Shown: piece by piece, positions 1 through 9,980 of the stretch
Layout: every line of letters starts with the position of its first letter
Numbering within the stretch: the first letter of the stretch is position 1
Assembly: GCA_036936605.1 (NCBI GenBank)
Contig: JAUPFV010000001.1
Span: forward strand, 31,939,900 to 32,003,899
Source: Limnanthes douglasii subsp. nivea
Lineage: Eukaryota; Streptophyta; Magnoliopsida; Brassicales; Limnanthaceae
Direction: 5' to 3'
Length of the DNA stretch: 64,000 nucleotides
The notes under the pieces: generated by a model
Databases searched by the model: none
Told to the model about the DNA's origin: nothing
Seen by the model: the letters and a program-made list of their open reading frames with translations, nothing else
Made by a program: the position numbers and the translations under genes

Positions 1-140
1 TTGCATTCTTTAAATTTAATCTTCAACATTTGATCTTCTAACCAGCAAAAACTCTAGACTCATTTGTAGTCTTTTATTGAAGGAATTAAACACTAATATC
101 CCTTTATATAGGATTTGAATTGGAAATTTAATATAACAAT

Positions 141-1111
141 TAGGGATGATAATGGACTGGGTTCAGACCGGGTTCGACTCAACCCGCTCGAGCCTTTTTT
201 TTCTTTGAACCCAAACCTGGTCTGGCCTGGCCCGCTACAGGTTTAATATAATTGAACCCGACACCGATTCTCTCTTATCCGCACAATTTTTACTATTCGG
301 ATTGTTTGACCTGGTCCGACTCAACCCAAACACAACTCAAAATTGACTTTATCTTTTGAGTTAAACAAAAAAATAAGATATAATTTTTTAAAACCAAAAC
401 AAACATAAGTAAAAAAAAATTAATATTATTAAAATGAATAAACATAAATTTTTCACAAAGCAAACAATCTAAAACATATCTTAAATAGTGTGAAATAATA
501 TATTAAAACAAACATAAAATATTCTTGAACGGGTTTCTAGGTTTATCATCAATTATCATAACCACTTATCATAATAATTTCATCTTCAGTCTTCATTTTC
601 AAAATCATCGAAAAAGATCCAATATAGATTACAAATGTGTCATAGCTTTTGACGACGAATCTAACAAATAACATAATGTTAGGTTAAATAATAAAGATTA
701 ATGGTAAATTTAATTTTTTATTTCAAAAATAAATACCTTAAAATTTTATATATTATTGGAAATTAAGTTAATTAGTATAACTTAATTAGTAAATATATTA
801 TTGGAAACGATATTTACCGGAAGAATTTAATTAGTAATTAGTATAAGAACGGTATTTATATATTATAGGAAATCATATGAATGAGAGTCTTTTAGTAATT
901 AGTAAATATTGTTTTTTATTATATATAGTTTATATTTTCGGATCAGGTCAAGTTGGACAAATCAAAAATCTAAACCCGACCGGACCTGTATGTGGGCCAC
1001 AATTTTCATAACCATGCCTCAACTATTATATGTTCGGCTCGGACAAAGTCCAAATGGATCAGACAAGATAGGGATGATCCGGGCCAGCTTGGACCAATAT
1101 TCTCATTCTTA
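141..1111. mobile_element. hAT-like non-autonomous element (MITE-like)
   Basis: The left end begins TAGGGATGATAATGG and the right end, read on the other strand, begins TAAGAATGAGAATATTGG, giving imperfect terminal inverted repeats. Flanking 8-bp sequences ATAACAAT (133-140) and GTAGCAAT (1112-1119) match at 6 of 8 positions, as expected for an old hAT target-site duplication. GC-richer arms (about 145-340 and 940-1110) enclose a very AT-rich core with no convincing ORF. The ends resemble the widespread plant TAGGG(G)TGG-type MITEs. No transposase is encoded, so movement would have depended on another element. The degenerate TSD leaves the exact ends slightly uncertain. Confidence 0.6.
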
Positions 1112-1344
1112 GTAGCAATCCTCATTTTGTTAAGTTATTATGGTCATACACCATAACCTTCAATTGTTTGTTTCTTTACAAATTAGTCTCTAGAATTTTA
1201 CTTTTCATTTAAGTGTCAATATTTGTATTCAATCATTCACAATATCAGAATTTGACGTGGTATCTACACAAGTACCTCTGATAAAGAGAAAAAATATTGT
1301 GAAGAATGAGCTAAATTGGGTAAATAAAGGAGTTAATTTTTTTT

Positions 1345-1672
1345 AATAAAATATTGTGTAAGAAACCCAACAAATGTGTACTATTAAGGGTGCTTAGGGT
1401 AGTAAATAACTATTATGGTTAAGATTAGTAAAGAGTGGCGTGAAGTGTCCATAAGAGAGGGTAAACTTGTAAATTATATACCCACCACTTGTATTATATA
1501 AAGCAACGCCCCTTTTTGAGAAAGAGGTCCAATCATTATTCAATCATTTGCTAATTATTCCTTTTGTCATTTTCTCTCTCTACTTATTCTTATATTTCTT
1601 TGTTCAATTACTGTCATAAGAAAATTGCTTAGACTGATAACACCCCCTCTAGGAAATCTTTGGAACTATCAT
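1345..1672 (+). repeat. Probable 5' LTR remnant of element 0
   Basis: The stretch TTGACATCATCTGTGGGAAA from 1673 resembles the primer-binding site of element F (GTGGCGCCGTTTGTGGGAAA), so an LTR should end just before it, at CTATCA (1672). Upstream lie a TATA-like TATTATATAAAG (about 1492) and a CT-rich leader (TTTTCTCTCTCTACTTATTC) like the one in the element F LTR. The left edge is arbitrary and no matching 3' LTR was recognised. Confidence 0.4.
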
Positions 1673-3520
1673 TGACATCATCTGTGGGAAAGGGATTGGT
1701 ACCCAGAATAATTTTTCAAAAACCACTATTTTATTCTCAAACGCTTTGAGAGTAATGAATACAAAAATGCTAGGAGAGCTATATGTTGGCACAGATAATC
1801 GTGTGAATTGAAACTCATCTGGAGATTTCCCCATCAAAAAATAAATAGTGAAGGAAATAAACAACAATGATAGACATACTGAGGAGCTACTAGAGGAATC
1901 TGCCTTAGTAACTCGACCGAAAGAACTTTTAGAAGATATGGAAAGGTTGCACATTGAGGAGGAAGCAGTTCTGAATTTCAAAAAGTCTAAAATCAGAGGT
2001 CCAAAGAGAGCAGATAACTGAAAAATATAAGGTGGAAGATGCTCATCGGACCGGTGAAATGCGTGATAGGAATCAAAGACAAAGTTATTATTCTTCAAGG
2101 AGCAGAATAAAATCTAGATGTCGTTATAGGTCACTTGAATCCACTGACAATTCATCATCCGATTCAGATGAATCTTTCTCCCAGAAAAGGACAATCGATG
2201 TTAAAAACAAGTATAAGAAAATTGATCGAGGTGGCGGAGAGATGAACATCAGACATCTTATCGAGCTAAAGGTTCGAGGAAGGAAAGGAACGATCAAGAG
2301 AAAAGAGGACTTGGGTCTGAGGAACAAGATAGGATTGTGAATGTTACTAGAATTGAGCAAGCATCACCCCATATGCAGATCCCTTCGGGAAGTCATAATT
2401 TCAAATGTCTTGTAAGTAATCAGTTCACATACCCATCCAAGGAATGTTTGTACATCGTAATGAATGAAGGTCCCGGGGCAGTATGTATAAGATGGGTCAC
2501 AATTAGAGTTAATATCCCCTCTTCCTGGAAATTCTTTCAGGGAACTTACCGAAGTAGTTCAACATCTCAAAGTTAGAAAATTTTGACGAGACTCAAGATT
2601 CGGACAGTCACATTGAACATTTCAAGAATTTTATGACTGATGATAAATTGTTGTGTAGGGCCTTCTCTCAAACATTCTAGAATGTTACTTCAAATGGTAT
2701 AATTGTCTACCACAGGGTTGTATTAAACATTTCGACATGTTTTGGAGTACGTTTTGCCAACATTTCATGGGAAGAAAATATTTATGTGCGATACGATAAT
2801 TTACTGCACACATAAAGTAAGGGATAGCCTCAAAGAGTACACGAATTGTTCAATCAAAGTAAAGACTGATATGGAAAGTTGTGAAGATAAAGTGGCATTA
2901 GCAGTTTTTTGGATGGGGTTTCTCCGAGGAATTTTGAAGGATAATATCGCAGAAAAACAAGTTATGACGTTTGGGGCATTGTTAGATCAGGTGGAAGAGA
3001 CACAAGAATCGGAAATGGATTTCATGACACAATATGAGCTAAATCAGTTCCACCATACTCCAATGGTGAAACATAATAATCTGCTTCCAACAACTGTTAG
3101 ACCACGAGTACCAACCCAAGAACCAACATAATTACCTCCAAATCTAAGGGATAATACATCAGTAGTAAGCCCACATCAGAATGTTAAACCTATGTCGAAC
3201 AAGTGAATCCAACCAACACATTTTGCTGATCTAACAGAATGTGTTGCAACAATTTTTTATAAAAATCGAAGTCACATACACTTCCGTAAACCATTTGTAA
3301 TACAGACTCCTAGGAAAAGCAGAAGCAACAGATATTACAAGTACCGTGATAAGTTGGGCATGATACAAAGGATTGTGTAGCATTAAAAAAATAAATACAT
3401 TCCTTCATCAAAAATGGGAAGTTAAGAATGTTTGTCAATGAGAACTCTCGAATAGCTCTGAAGCAAGAAAACACTTTGATGATTTTAGAACCTATCAATG
3501 CTTTTGATGTTTCTATTGAG
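1673..3520 (+). pseudogene. Element 0 gag remnant
   Basis: Broken coding sequence for a Ty3/Tat capsid-nucleocapsid protein. Recognisable pieces are a basic/Ser-rich N-terminal part (2032-2340), HIEHFKNFMTDDKLLCRAFSQ-like capsid sequence around 2610-2680 and KTDMESCEDKVALAVF with FGALLDQVEET (2860-3010). A knuckle remnant YYKYRDKLGHDTKDCVALKK lies around 3330-3395, where the first Cys has become Tyr. Several frameshifts and stops separate these blocks. The sequence stops abruptly at 3520, where element A inserted. Clearly non-functional. Confidence 0.75.
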
Positions 3521-3896
3521 TGATGAGTCCGGATTTTCTCACCACTCACTGTAGAAACCGGAGAGGGGCATTTCGGACAAAAACCACCCACTGAACCATC
3601 CGAACAGGACTAAAGTATTAAAAACTAATCACTTTATGACTAAGCTAATTACCAACCTGCTTAATAAACTAACGTGCCTTTGAATTCGACCCGGTTTCAT
3701 GATATTAACCCGTAAACCCATGAGGCCCATAATTAAGGGTATAAATACACAACCACTTTCATTAATGAGGGTAATGAACATTTAATAAAACCAGGCAGCT
3801 CAAATCTCTTACTACAAACAACCCAAATATTAAATACTCTTGAAACGTTACAAAACTCCTGACGAAATTACCCTTATACTGAAATTATCCACACCA
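3521..3896 (+). repeat. Element A 5' LTR
   Basis: Begins TGATGAGTCCGG and ends ATCCACACCA (TG...CA). It contains a TATA box TATAAATA at 3740-3747, about 150 bp before the LTR end, which is the likely RNA polymerase II promoter of the element. It pairs with the 3' LTR at 13380. Confidence 0.95.
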
Positions 3897-3898
3897 AA

Positions 3899-3916
3899 TT
3901 GGCGACCACAGTGGGA
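3899..3916 (+). other. Element A primer-binding site
   Basis: TTGGCGACCACAGTGGGA lies 2 bp after the LTR end. The same sequence, with at most one change, sits at the same place in elements C (24822) and E (62679). Its position is that of the tRNA primer site for minus-strand DNA synthesis. The priming tRNA was not determined; Tat relatives often use tRNA-Arg. Confidence 0.75.
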
Positions 3917-3968
3917 GGAGAAGGTGCGTGAATCAAGCATTCAAAACCATCAAGAGAGATCAGTTTGG

Positions 3969-5640
3969 ATGAATCCGGACGAGTAGGAAATACCACCAGC
4001 TTTGGCAGAAGTGGTTGGAGAAAATGATGAATATACTATCGAGGAGCGAGATAGACTAAAATTTGAGATAGAAGCCTTGAGGGCTGCAAAAAGGGCAGAA
4101 TTGGGTGTGAAAGAAAAGTCAAAAGTGTCACCAGTTCACCATACTGACAATCCAAGAGAGCATGAGCTGTAAAAAACCTATGTGAGCACTAAAAAGACTC
4201 ATGCTAGCTCAAAGAAGTCTCACCAATCTAAACCGGTGGAGAGCTTAGATTCAGACTCATAATCTTCCAGCAGCTCCTCAAATGAAGATGAAGTCGAAGA
4301 ATCCCTGTCATCCAGCAGTGATGAAGGCCGTTTTAAGAAGAAACATAAGTTGGTTAAAAATACTCAAGAAAAATGGACAGGCATGGAAGGTTGAAGAGGC
4401 ATCTGGGTAAAGGGTCATCTCATAGTCATGGCCATGGTCGGAGGCATGTAGACCGATTCCTAATGGATCCTTTTGCCTTTCATGATGAGCCAGGTATCTT
4501 TGCAACTCCCAACAAAGATACTGTATTCAGTCGTGTCCGCAATTGGAGACAGTCTTCATTTTCCTCCAAGATACTGTCCGAAAACCTTCCTAAGAGGTTT
4601 GACAGCACAAAAATGGAAAAATATGATGGTAATAAAGATCCAGATAACCATCTGGAGCAATTCAAAAAAATTATGATGAACTTTGATGATGATGATAAAC
4701 TACTCTGTCGAGCATTCTCCCAGTCTTTTACGGGGAGTGCTCTGAAGTGGTACAATAGTTTTCCACAAGGCTGCATCAGGAATTTCGATATTTTTTGGGT
4801 GGCTTTCCGAAGACAGTTCGTTGGAAGTAAAGAAGTGAAGGGCAATGGAGACAAAATTATCCCTTGTGCCCAAGAACCGAATGAATCTTTGAAGGAGTAC
4901 ATAAGTCGCTTCGTGAACACCAAAAATGGATTAGCTGATTGCTTTGAACAAGTGGCAATAGCTTCTCTAAGGCAGGGTTTGAACCCTGGCAATTTAGCCG
5001 ATTCGGTAACCAGGAAAAAGGCCATGACATGGGGAGGTTTACTGAATCAGCTTGGCAAACAGATTAATGTGGATGAAACGAAGAAAACCAGAGTGTATCG
5101 GCAAGTAAGATCTTCCCCATCTGTACCAAATCAAAATCAGAATCAGTCCGGGTATAAGGCCAAGGAAGCCGGACAGGGTCAAAACAGGGCCAAGGCTCAG
5201 TCTCACCCGGCTGCACTAGCTCAAAGCTAGCAATTTAAAAATAAGCGAGGACTTTGGGTTCAACCCGAGTGGTTCGCTGAATTAAAAGAAAATGTAGCCA
5301 CCATTTATGATAAAGCGAAAGACGAAGTCCATTTCAGAAAGCCGGGTGCATTACAATCTCCCAGGGAGAGTCGAAATAATAGTTTTTGTCAGTATCACCA
5401 TAATACTGGTCATACCACTAAATATTGCATTGCATTGAAACAAGAAGTGCAGAATTTGATTGAGAGAGGGAAGTTGGGGGCTTATGTTAAAAGAAGAAGT
5501 GGAAACATGCCTGATAATGCTCATCGGACTGGCCCGAACAACACAGGGACATCGGCTCCGGATGGGGCTATGGTGATAATTGAAAGGTTTGATGTAGAAT
5601 CAGAATATTTGGATCCTGATCCAACTCGAAACAAGGTGGG
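3969..5640 (+). pseudogene. Element A gag (capsid and zinc knuckle)
   Basis: The probable start ATG at 3969 matches the starts in elements C (24892) and E (62749). A TAG at codon 6 stands where the relatives have a Gln codon, and further stops occur near 4170 and 4260. The longest open part is 4373-5230. It contains the capsid core (LPKRFDSTKMEKYDG, DDDKLLCRAFSQSFTGSA, LKEYISRFVNTKNGLADC), then a Gln/Ser-rich linker. After a stop at 5228 comes the knuckle CQYHHNTGHTTKYC (about 5390-5430), a CX2HX4HX4C variant typical of Tat/Athila gag. The protein would assemble virus-like particles in the cytoplasm. The early stop rules out normal translation. Confidence 0.85.
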
Positions 5641-5655
5641 TGTTATCACAAAGCA

Positions 5656-6177
5656 TTGCAAGACGGTGTCTGGCTCATCAGCTTTTTCGAGTCACTTACA
5701 ATATTTGGGGGAGACACCATGACTGCACCAACTGCTTCTTCGAGAAAGAGGCATGTTCCTACTCTAGCTACCCAACTGGAAGGAGACATGACTTCCTATC
5801 AATCACAAATCCCATTTCCCTTCATTGTTTTCGATGAGGATGACTTGAGGGACATAGTTGGTCCGCATGAAGATGCTGTCGTAATAGGAGCATCCATTGG
5901 AGGCAATGACATAAGGCGAATTTTGGTGGACACCGGTAGTTCAGCCAATATCCTCTTTTTAACTTCCTACAAACAAATGAAGAACCCAGCAGTAATTCAA
6001 CGTTCAAACAGGTCAATTGTGGGTTTCACTGGAAGCTCAGCAGATGTGATCGGGGAGTTTGAGGAGGAGGTTTTGTTAGGCAAAGGCCCTCTTAAGAAGA
6101 TGGTCAGGATACTTTTTTATCGTGGTGGATTGTCCCACTTGTTAAAATGCCATTTTGGGGAGGTCTTGGCTCTCTAG
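5656..6177 (+). pseudogene. Element A aspartic protease region
   Basis: Open frame with ESLTIFGGDT-like linker sequence and the retroviral-type aspartic protease active site DTGSS at 5929-5943, preceded by GASIGGNDIRRILV. A dimeric enzyme of this type cleaves the gag-pol polyprotein. The frame is lost after about 6110: the VVDCPTSYNAIFGRSWL-type segment seen in relatives is shifted, and the frame then ends at a stop (6175-6177). The linker to RT (6178-6397) also contains stops. Confidence 0.8.
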
Positions 6178-6397
6178 GATGCATGTTGTGGCGTCAACAG
6201 TCCACCAATGTTTAAAATACGTTGTACAAGGACAAGTCGGAGTTGTCCGGAGCAGTTAGAAGGTGGCAAGGGAGTGTTATGCAACAGCACTGGCCCTTCG
6301 AACTTTGGGGGCAGTTCGGATCAGTGAGGATTAGCAATTTGAGGGGCCCTCTGGCGGAGAGGGTGAAATTGATGACCCCAGAGAGACCCCTGGCGTT

Positions 6398-8092
6398 TTG
6401 ATACATATTGAAGAAGTTGAAACTCACTCTCTGGTTGAAGGAAAAAGCGTCAAGATCGGGTCCAAGATGACATCGGAATTAAAGGTAAAAATGTTATCTT
6501 TTTTGAAAGACCATCAGCATGTTTTCGCTTGGTGCAATCCTGATGTAACCGGAGTACCAACATACATTATATCACACCAGCTGTCCGTCCGGAGGGATAT
6601 AGCACCTGTTGTACAAAACAGGAGAACTTTTTCTAAAGAGAAAGCTGATGTCATAGTTCAAGAAGTTGACCGGCTTACTAAAATGGGGCACACAAAGGTA
6701 AAAATGTTATCTTTTTTGAAAGACCATCAGCATGTTTTCTCTTGGTGCAATCCTGATGTAACCGGAGTACCAACATACATTATATCACACCAGCTGTCCG
6801 TCCAGAGGGATATAGCACCTGTTGTACAAAACAGGAGAGCTTTTTCTAAAGAGAAAGCTGATGTCATAGTTCAAGAAGTTGACCGGCTTACTAAAATGGG
6901 GCACACAAAGGAATCTCAATACCTTTTATGGACAGCCAATCCGGTGTTGGTAAAGAAGAAAAATGGAAAGTGGCGTATGTGCATCGATTTTACAGATCTC
7001 AATAGAACTTGCCCGAAGGATCTATATCCAGTTCCCCGGATTGATCAGTTGGTGGACTCCACATCCGGGAACAAGCTGCTGTCCTTTATGGATTCCTTCT
7101 CCTGGTACAATCAGATTTAAGTACATCCAAAGGATCAAGAACATACTACGTTTGTTACTGATAGGGGCCTCCGTCTTTACAAGGTGATGCTGTTTGGATT
7201 AAAGAATGTTGGGGCTACTTATCAGAGGTTAGTAAACAAGTCTTTTGCTAATCAGATTGGAAAAAATATGGAAGTTTATATCGACGACATGATGTTAAAG
7301 AGTGTGGAGGAAGAGCTACACTTGGAAAATCTCCAAGAAAAAATTTCTAATTTAATGAAAGTAAATTTAAAATTGAACCCAGAGAAGTGTGTTTTCGGAG
7401 TACAGTCCGGGAATTTCTTGGGGTATGTAATAAGTGAGAAAGGGATACAGCCTGATCCAGACCAGCTTAATGCTTTGTTACAAATGGAGCCTCCATGGAA
7501 TATTAAAGAAGTACAAAGGCAGACAGGGAGGTTGGCTGCTCTAAATCATTTTATCTCAAGGTCTTCAGATAGGTGCGCCCCGTTTTTTCAAACTTTGAAA
7601 GGTGCAAAAGAGTTTAATTGGTCTCCCCATTGTGACTATGCATTTGATGAAATTAAGAAGCACTTATCCTCCCCTAAAAATTTGTTTAAACCTGTTGATG
7701 GAGAGACATTTTACATATACTTGACAGTTTCTGAGTGTGCCTTGAGTGCAGTGCTAGTAAGGGAGATGGATAATTATCCTCGACCAGTATACTATATCAG
7801 GAAGAGCTTGATTGATGCAGAAAAAAGATACTTGAAACTTGAAAAACTAGCACTGGCCTTAGCAATTGCTGCTGGGAAAATGAGGCCCTACTTTCAGTCT
7901 CATTCGATCATCATCCGGACGTCTTTTCCCTTGAAAAACGTTCTTCAAAAAGTAAACATTTCAAGCAGAATGACCAAGTGGTCAGTAGAGCTGGGAGACT
8001 ATGATATTGACTTCGCCCCTCAAACGGCATTCAAAGCTCAAACTCTGGCTGACTTCTTGGTTGAATTCCAGTCAGACAGAGGTACTAAGTAA
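6398..8092 (+). pseudogene. Element A reverse transcriptase and RNase H
   Basis: Two open pieces in the same element, 6398-7120 and 7184-8092. The first contains LLWTANPVLVKKKNGKWRM and CIDFTDLNRTCPKDLYPVPR, then FMDSFSWYNQI, and ends at a TAA (7118-7120) where relatives read Gln. The second carries the catalytic YIDD box (7277-7288), GLKNVGATYQRLVNK just before it, LGYVISEKGIQPDPDQL, and a Ty3-type RNase H with YLTVSECALSAVLVRE and LDAEKRYLKLEKLAL-like sequence. The enzyme would copy genomic RNA into cDNA inside the particle. An exact-unit 213-bp duplication lies in the N-terminal part (6481-6906). Confidence 0.9.
6481..6906 (+). repeat. 213-bp in-frame tandem duplication in RT N-terminal region
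   Basis: Copy 1 is 6481-6693 and copy 2 is 6694-6906, each beginning AAAGGTAAAAATGTTATC. They differ at only three positions by reading, each changing one residue (Ala/Ser, Arg/Gln, Thr/Ala). The unit is exactly 71 codons, so the frame is kept. Elements C and 0 have a single copy of this segment. Confidence 0.95.
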
Positions 8093-8121
8093 GCAACCGG
8101 TGAAAAAGATAAAAAAAAGTA

Positions 8122-8736
8122 TGGGTTCTCCGTACTGATGGTGGATCAAGCACCATGGGTTGTGGTGCTGGGATATGTTTAAACTCTCTGTACGGCGACA
8201 AGATGTACCATGCTATATGTTTTGCTTTCAGGGCTTTCAATAATGAGTCTGAATATGAAGCTGCTATAGCTGCCTTGAAATTAGCTCTTATTTGTGGAGC
8301 CAAAATGGTCAGGTTAATGAGCGATTCACAGATTCTTATCCATCATGCACAAGGTCAATCTGAATCCAAGAAGGAGCATCTGGTTAAATACTTATTTGTT
8401 CTCAAAGAAGTGGCACTTAATTTCAAAAGCATCACCTATGAGCACATATCCCGAACAGAAAATACGCTAGCAGACTCTTTGGCAACCATAGCCTATATTG
8501 AGTCCTACCCTTGGATTCATGTGCTAGAGTGCCCATCCATTCAAATCAATCCAGATAAGGAAGAAGAGAGCTTGAATATACAAGTAAAACAACCCCAAGA
8601 TTTGAGATTTCATCTTCTCCAATATCTCTCAGATGGCATCTTGCCTCCGGAAAAAGCAGTAGCAAGGAAGGTGAAATTCAAGGCTCGTGGTTTTGTCATT
8701 TTAAGAGATATTATTTATAAAAAAATCCTTCAGTAA
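8122..8736 (+). pseudogene. Element A second RNase H-like domain (archaeal-type, Tat hallmark)
   Basis: In frame: RTDGGSSTMGCGAGI, NNESEYEAAIAALKLAL, MSDSQILIHHAQGQ and ENTLADSLATIA. The order D, E, D, D matches an RNase H fold separate from the RNase H fused to RT. A second, archaeal-like RNase H between RT-RH and integrase is characteristic of the Tat lineage. The frame then runs through a linker (PQDLRFHLLQYLSDGILPPE) to a stop at 8734. A frameshift in an A run (about 8720-8728) separates it from integrase. Confidence 0.85.
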
Positions 8737-8776
8737 ACCTCTGTTACGATGTGTAGGGATCAAAGAATCCCAATTA

Positions 8777-9598
8777 GTGCTCTCCAAATTACACGATGGC
8801 GAAGGATCAGCACACTGTGGATTCAGGGCTCTAACTAGAAGAGTTTTGTTGACTGGGTACTACTGGCCCTCCATAATGCAAGATGCCAAGGAATTAGTGA
8901 AGAAGTGTGATCCTTGCCAAAGATACAGTAATGAAATTCATGTTCCAGCATTCCATTTGGAGTCAATTTCTGAGCCAATACCTTTTTCTCGTTGGGGGAT
9001 GGATTTAGTCGAACCACTACCCATGGCATCCGGAGGGTGCAGAACTATAATTGTTGCTATTGATCACTGCTCAAAGTGGATCGAAGCAGCCCCATTGGCA
9101 GGAACTACTTCGAAAGCTGTTATAAACTTCATCCTGTCTAACATTTGTTGTAGATTTGGGGTTCCACAAAAGATAACTACCGACAATGGACCACAATTCG
9201 ATAACAAGGAGATGGAGAACTACTGTGCTACTATAGGCATTCAACATTGTTTTTCCTCGCCTTTCCATCCACAGGAAAATGGTCAAGTTGAAGTGGCTAA
9301 CAGGACTATCTTGTCCGGTCTTAAAAAGAATCTAGAGGGAGCTACTGGAAAATGGCCAAGTTATCTACAAGAAGTATTATGGGCCTACCAAACCACTCAT
9401 GAGGCTGCAACACAAGAGACTCATTTTGCTTTAGTATATGGGATGGGTGCTATAGCTCCCATAGAGGTCATTCTCCCTTCATTTCGAGTCCATTATTTTT
9501 CCAAACAAGCTAATGAAGTGGCGATAAGAAACCAGCTTGATTTGATAGAGGAAAGAGGAGGTTTTAATGAGGTATCCAGGTTTTTAAATAAAATTTGA
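8777..9598 (+). pseudogene. Element A integrase, C-terminus deleted
   Basis: Contains the zinc-binding HHCC region (HDGEGSAHCGFRAL ... KKCDPCQRY) and the catalytic core with D in WGMDLVEPLP, D in TTDNGPQF and E in HPQENGQVEVANRT, that is D,D,E in the expected order. The reading frame ends EERGGFNEVSRFLNKI. Compared with element C, about 340 bp covering the integrase C-terminal domain is missing. The join lies at GGAGGTTTTAATGAGGT (about 9557), which in element C is in the untranslated part after integrase. The catalytic residues are present but the DNA-binding end is lost. Confidence 0.85.
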
Positions 9599-9829
9599 TG
9601 CCTTCTTAAAAAATTCGAAGTGGTTTGACTAGCAGTTCAATTTAATTCGATGAGGTGATGACTATTTAAACATGTGTCATCGAGAATTTAAACACTCTCA
9701 CTTTAAAACACTTATGAAATAACTAAATCCCATTTGAACACAAGCCATCAAAATTAAATAACTACAGAACGATGTAAGAATTATGTAAGATAAAATTGCC
9801 CGGTAGATACCGGGGAGTGATATTAAATA

Positions 9830-9980
9830 TATAAAATGCCTTGGTCATCCAAGGACTTTGAAGTTTTTAAAAGAGAAGGTTTTTCCGGTAAAGTGTCGGA
9901 CATGATTACAAAAATGCCTTGGCCATCCAAGGACTTTAGTTCAAACACAAAATTAAAAGATAGTTGGCATTTTGAGGACT
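9830..9980. repeat. Short hairpin repeats between integrase and antisense ORF (element A)
   Basis: AAAATGCCTTGGTCATCCAAGGACTTT near 9834 is repeated near 9912, with a decayed third copy near 9965. Each core (9839-9854 and 9917-9932) is a perfect 6-bp inverted repeat CCTTGG/CCAAGG with a 4-base loop. Element C has one weaker copy (TTTGGTCATCAAA near 30893). The repeats sit where the sense pol and antisense ORF transcripts converge. Confidence 0.65.

Noticed and set aside
909..1112. 67-residue ORF near the left end
   Set aside because: Lies inside the hAT-like element arm and has no protein-like features.
4480..5025. 181-residue minus-strand ORF opposite element A gag (and similar ones opposite other gag and integrase copies)
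   Set aside because: It mirrors conserved gag coding on the plus strand and has no motif of its own. It is distinct from the true antisense ORF downstream of integrase.
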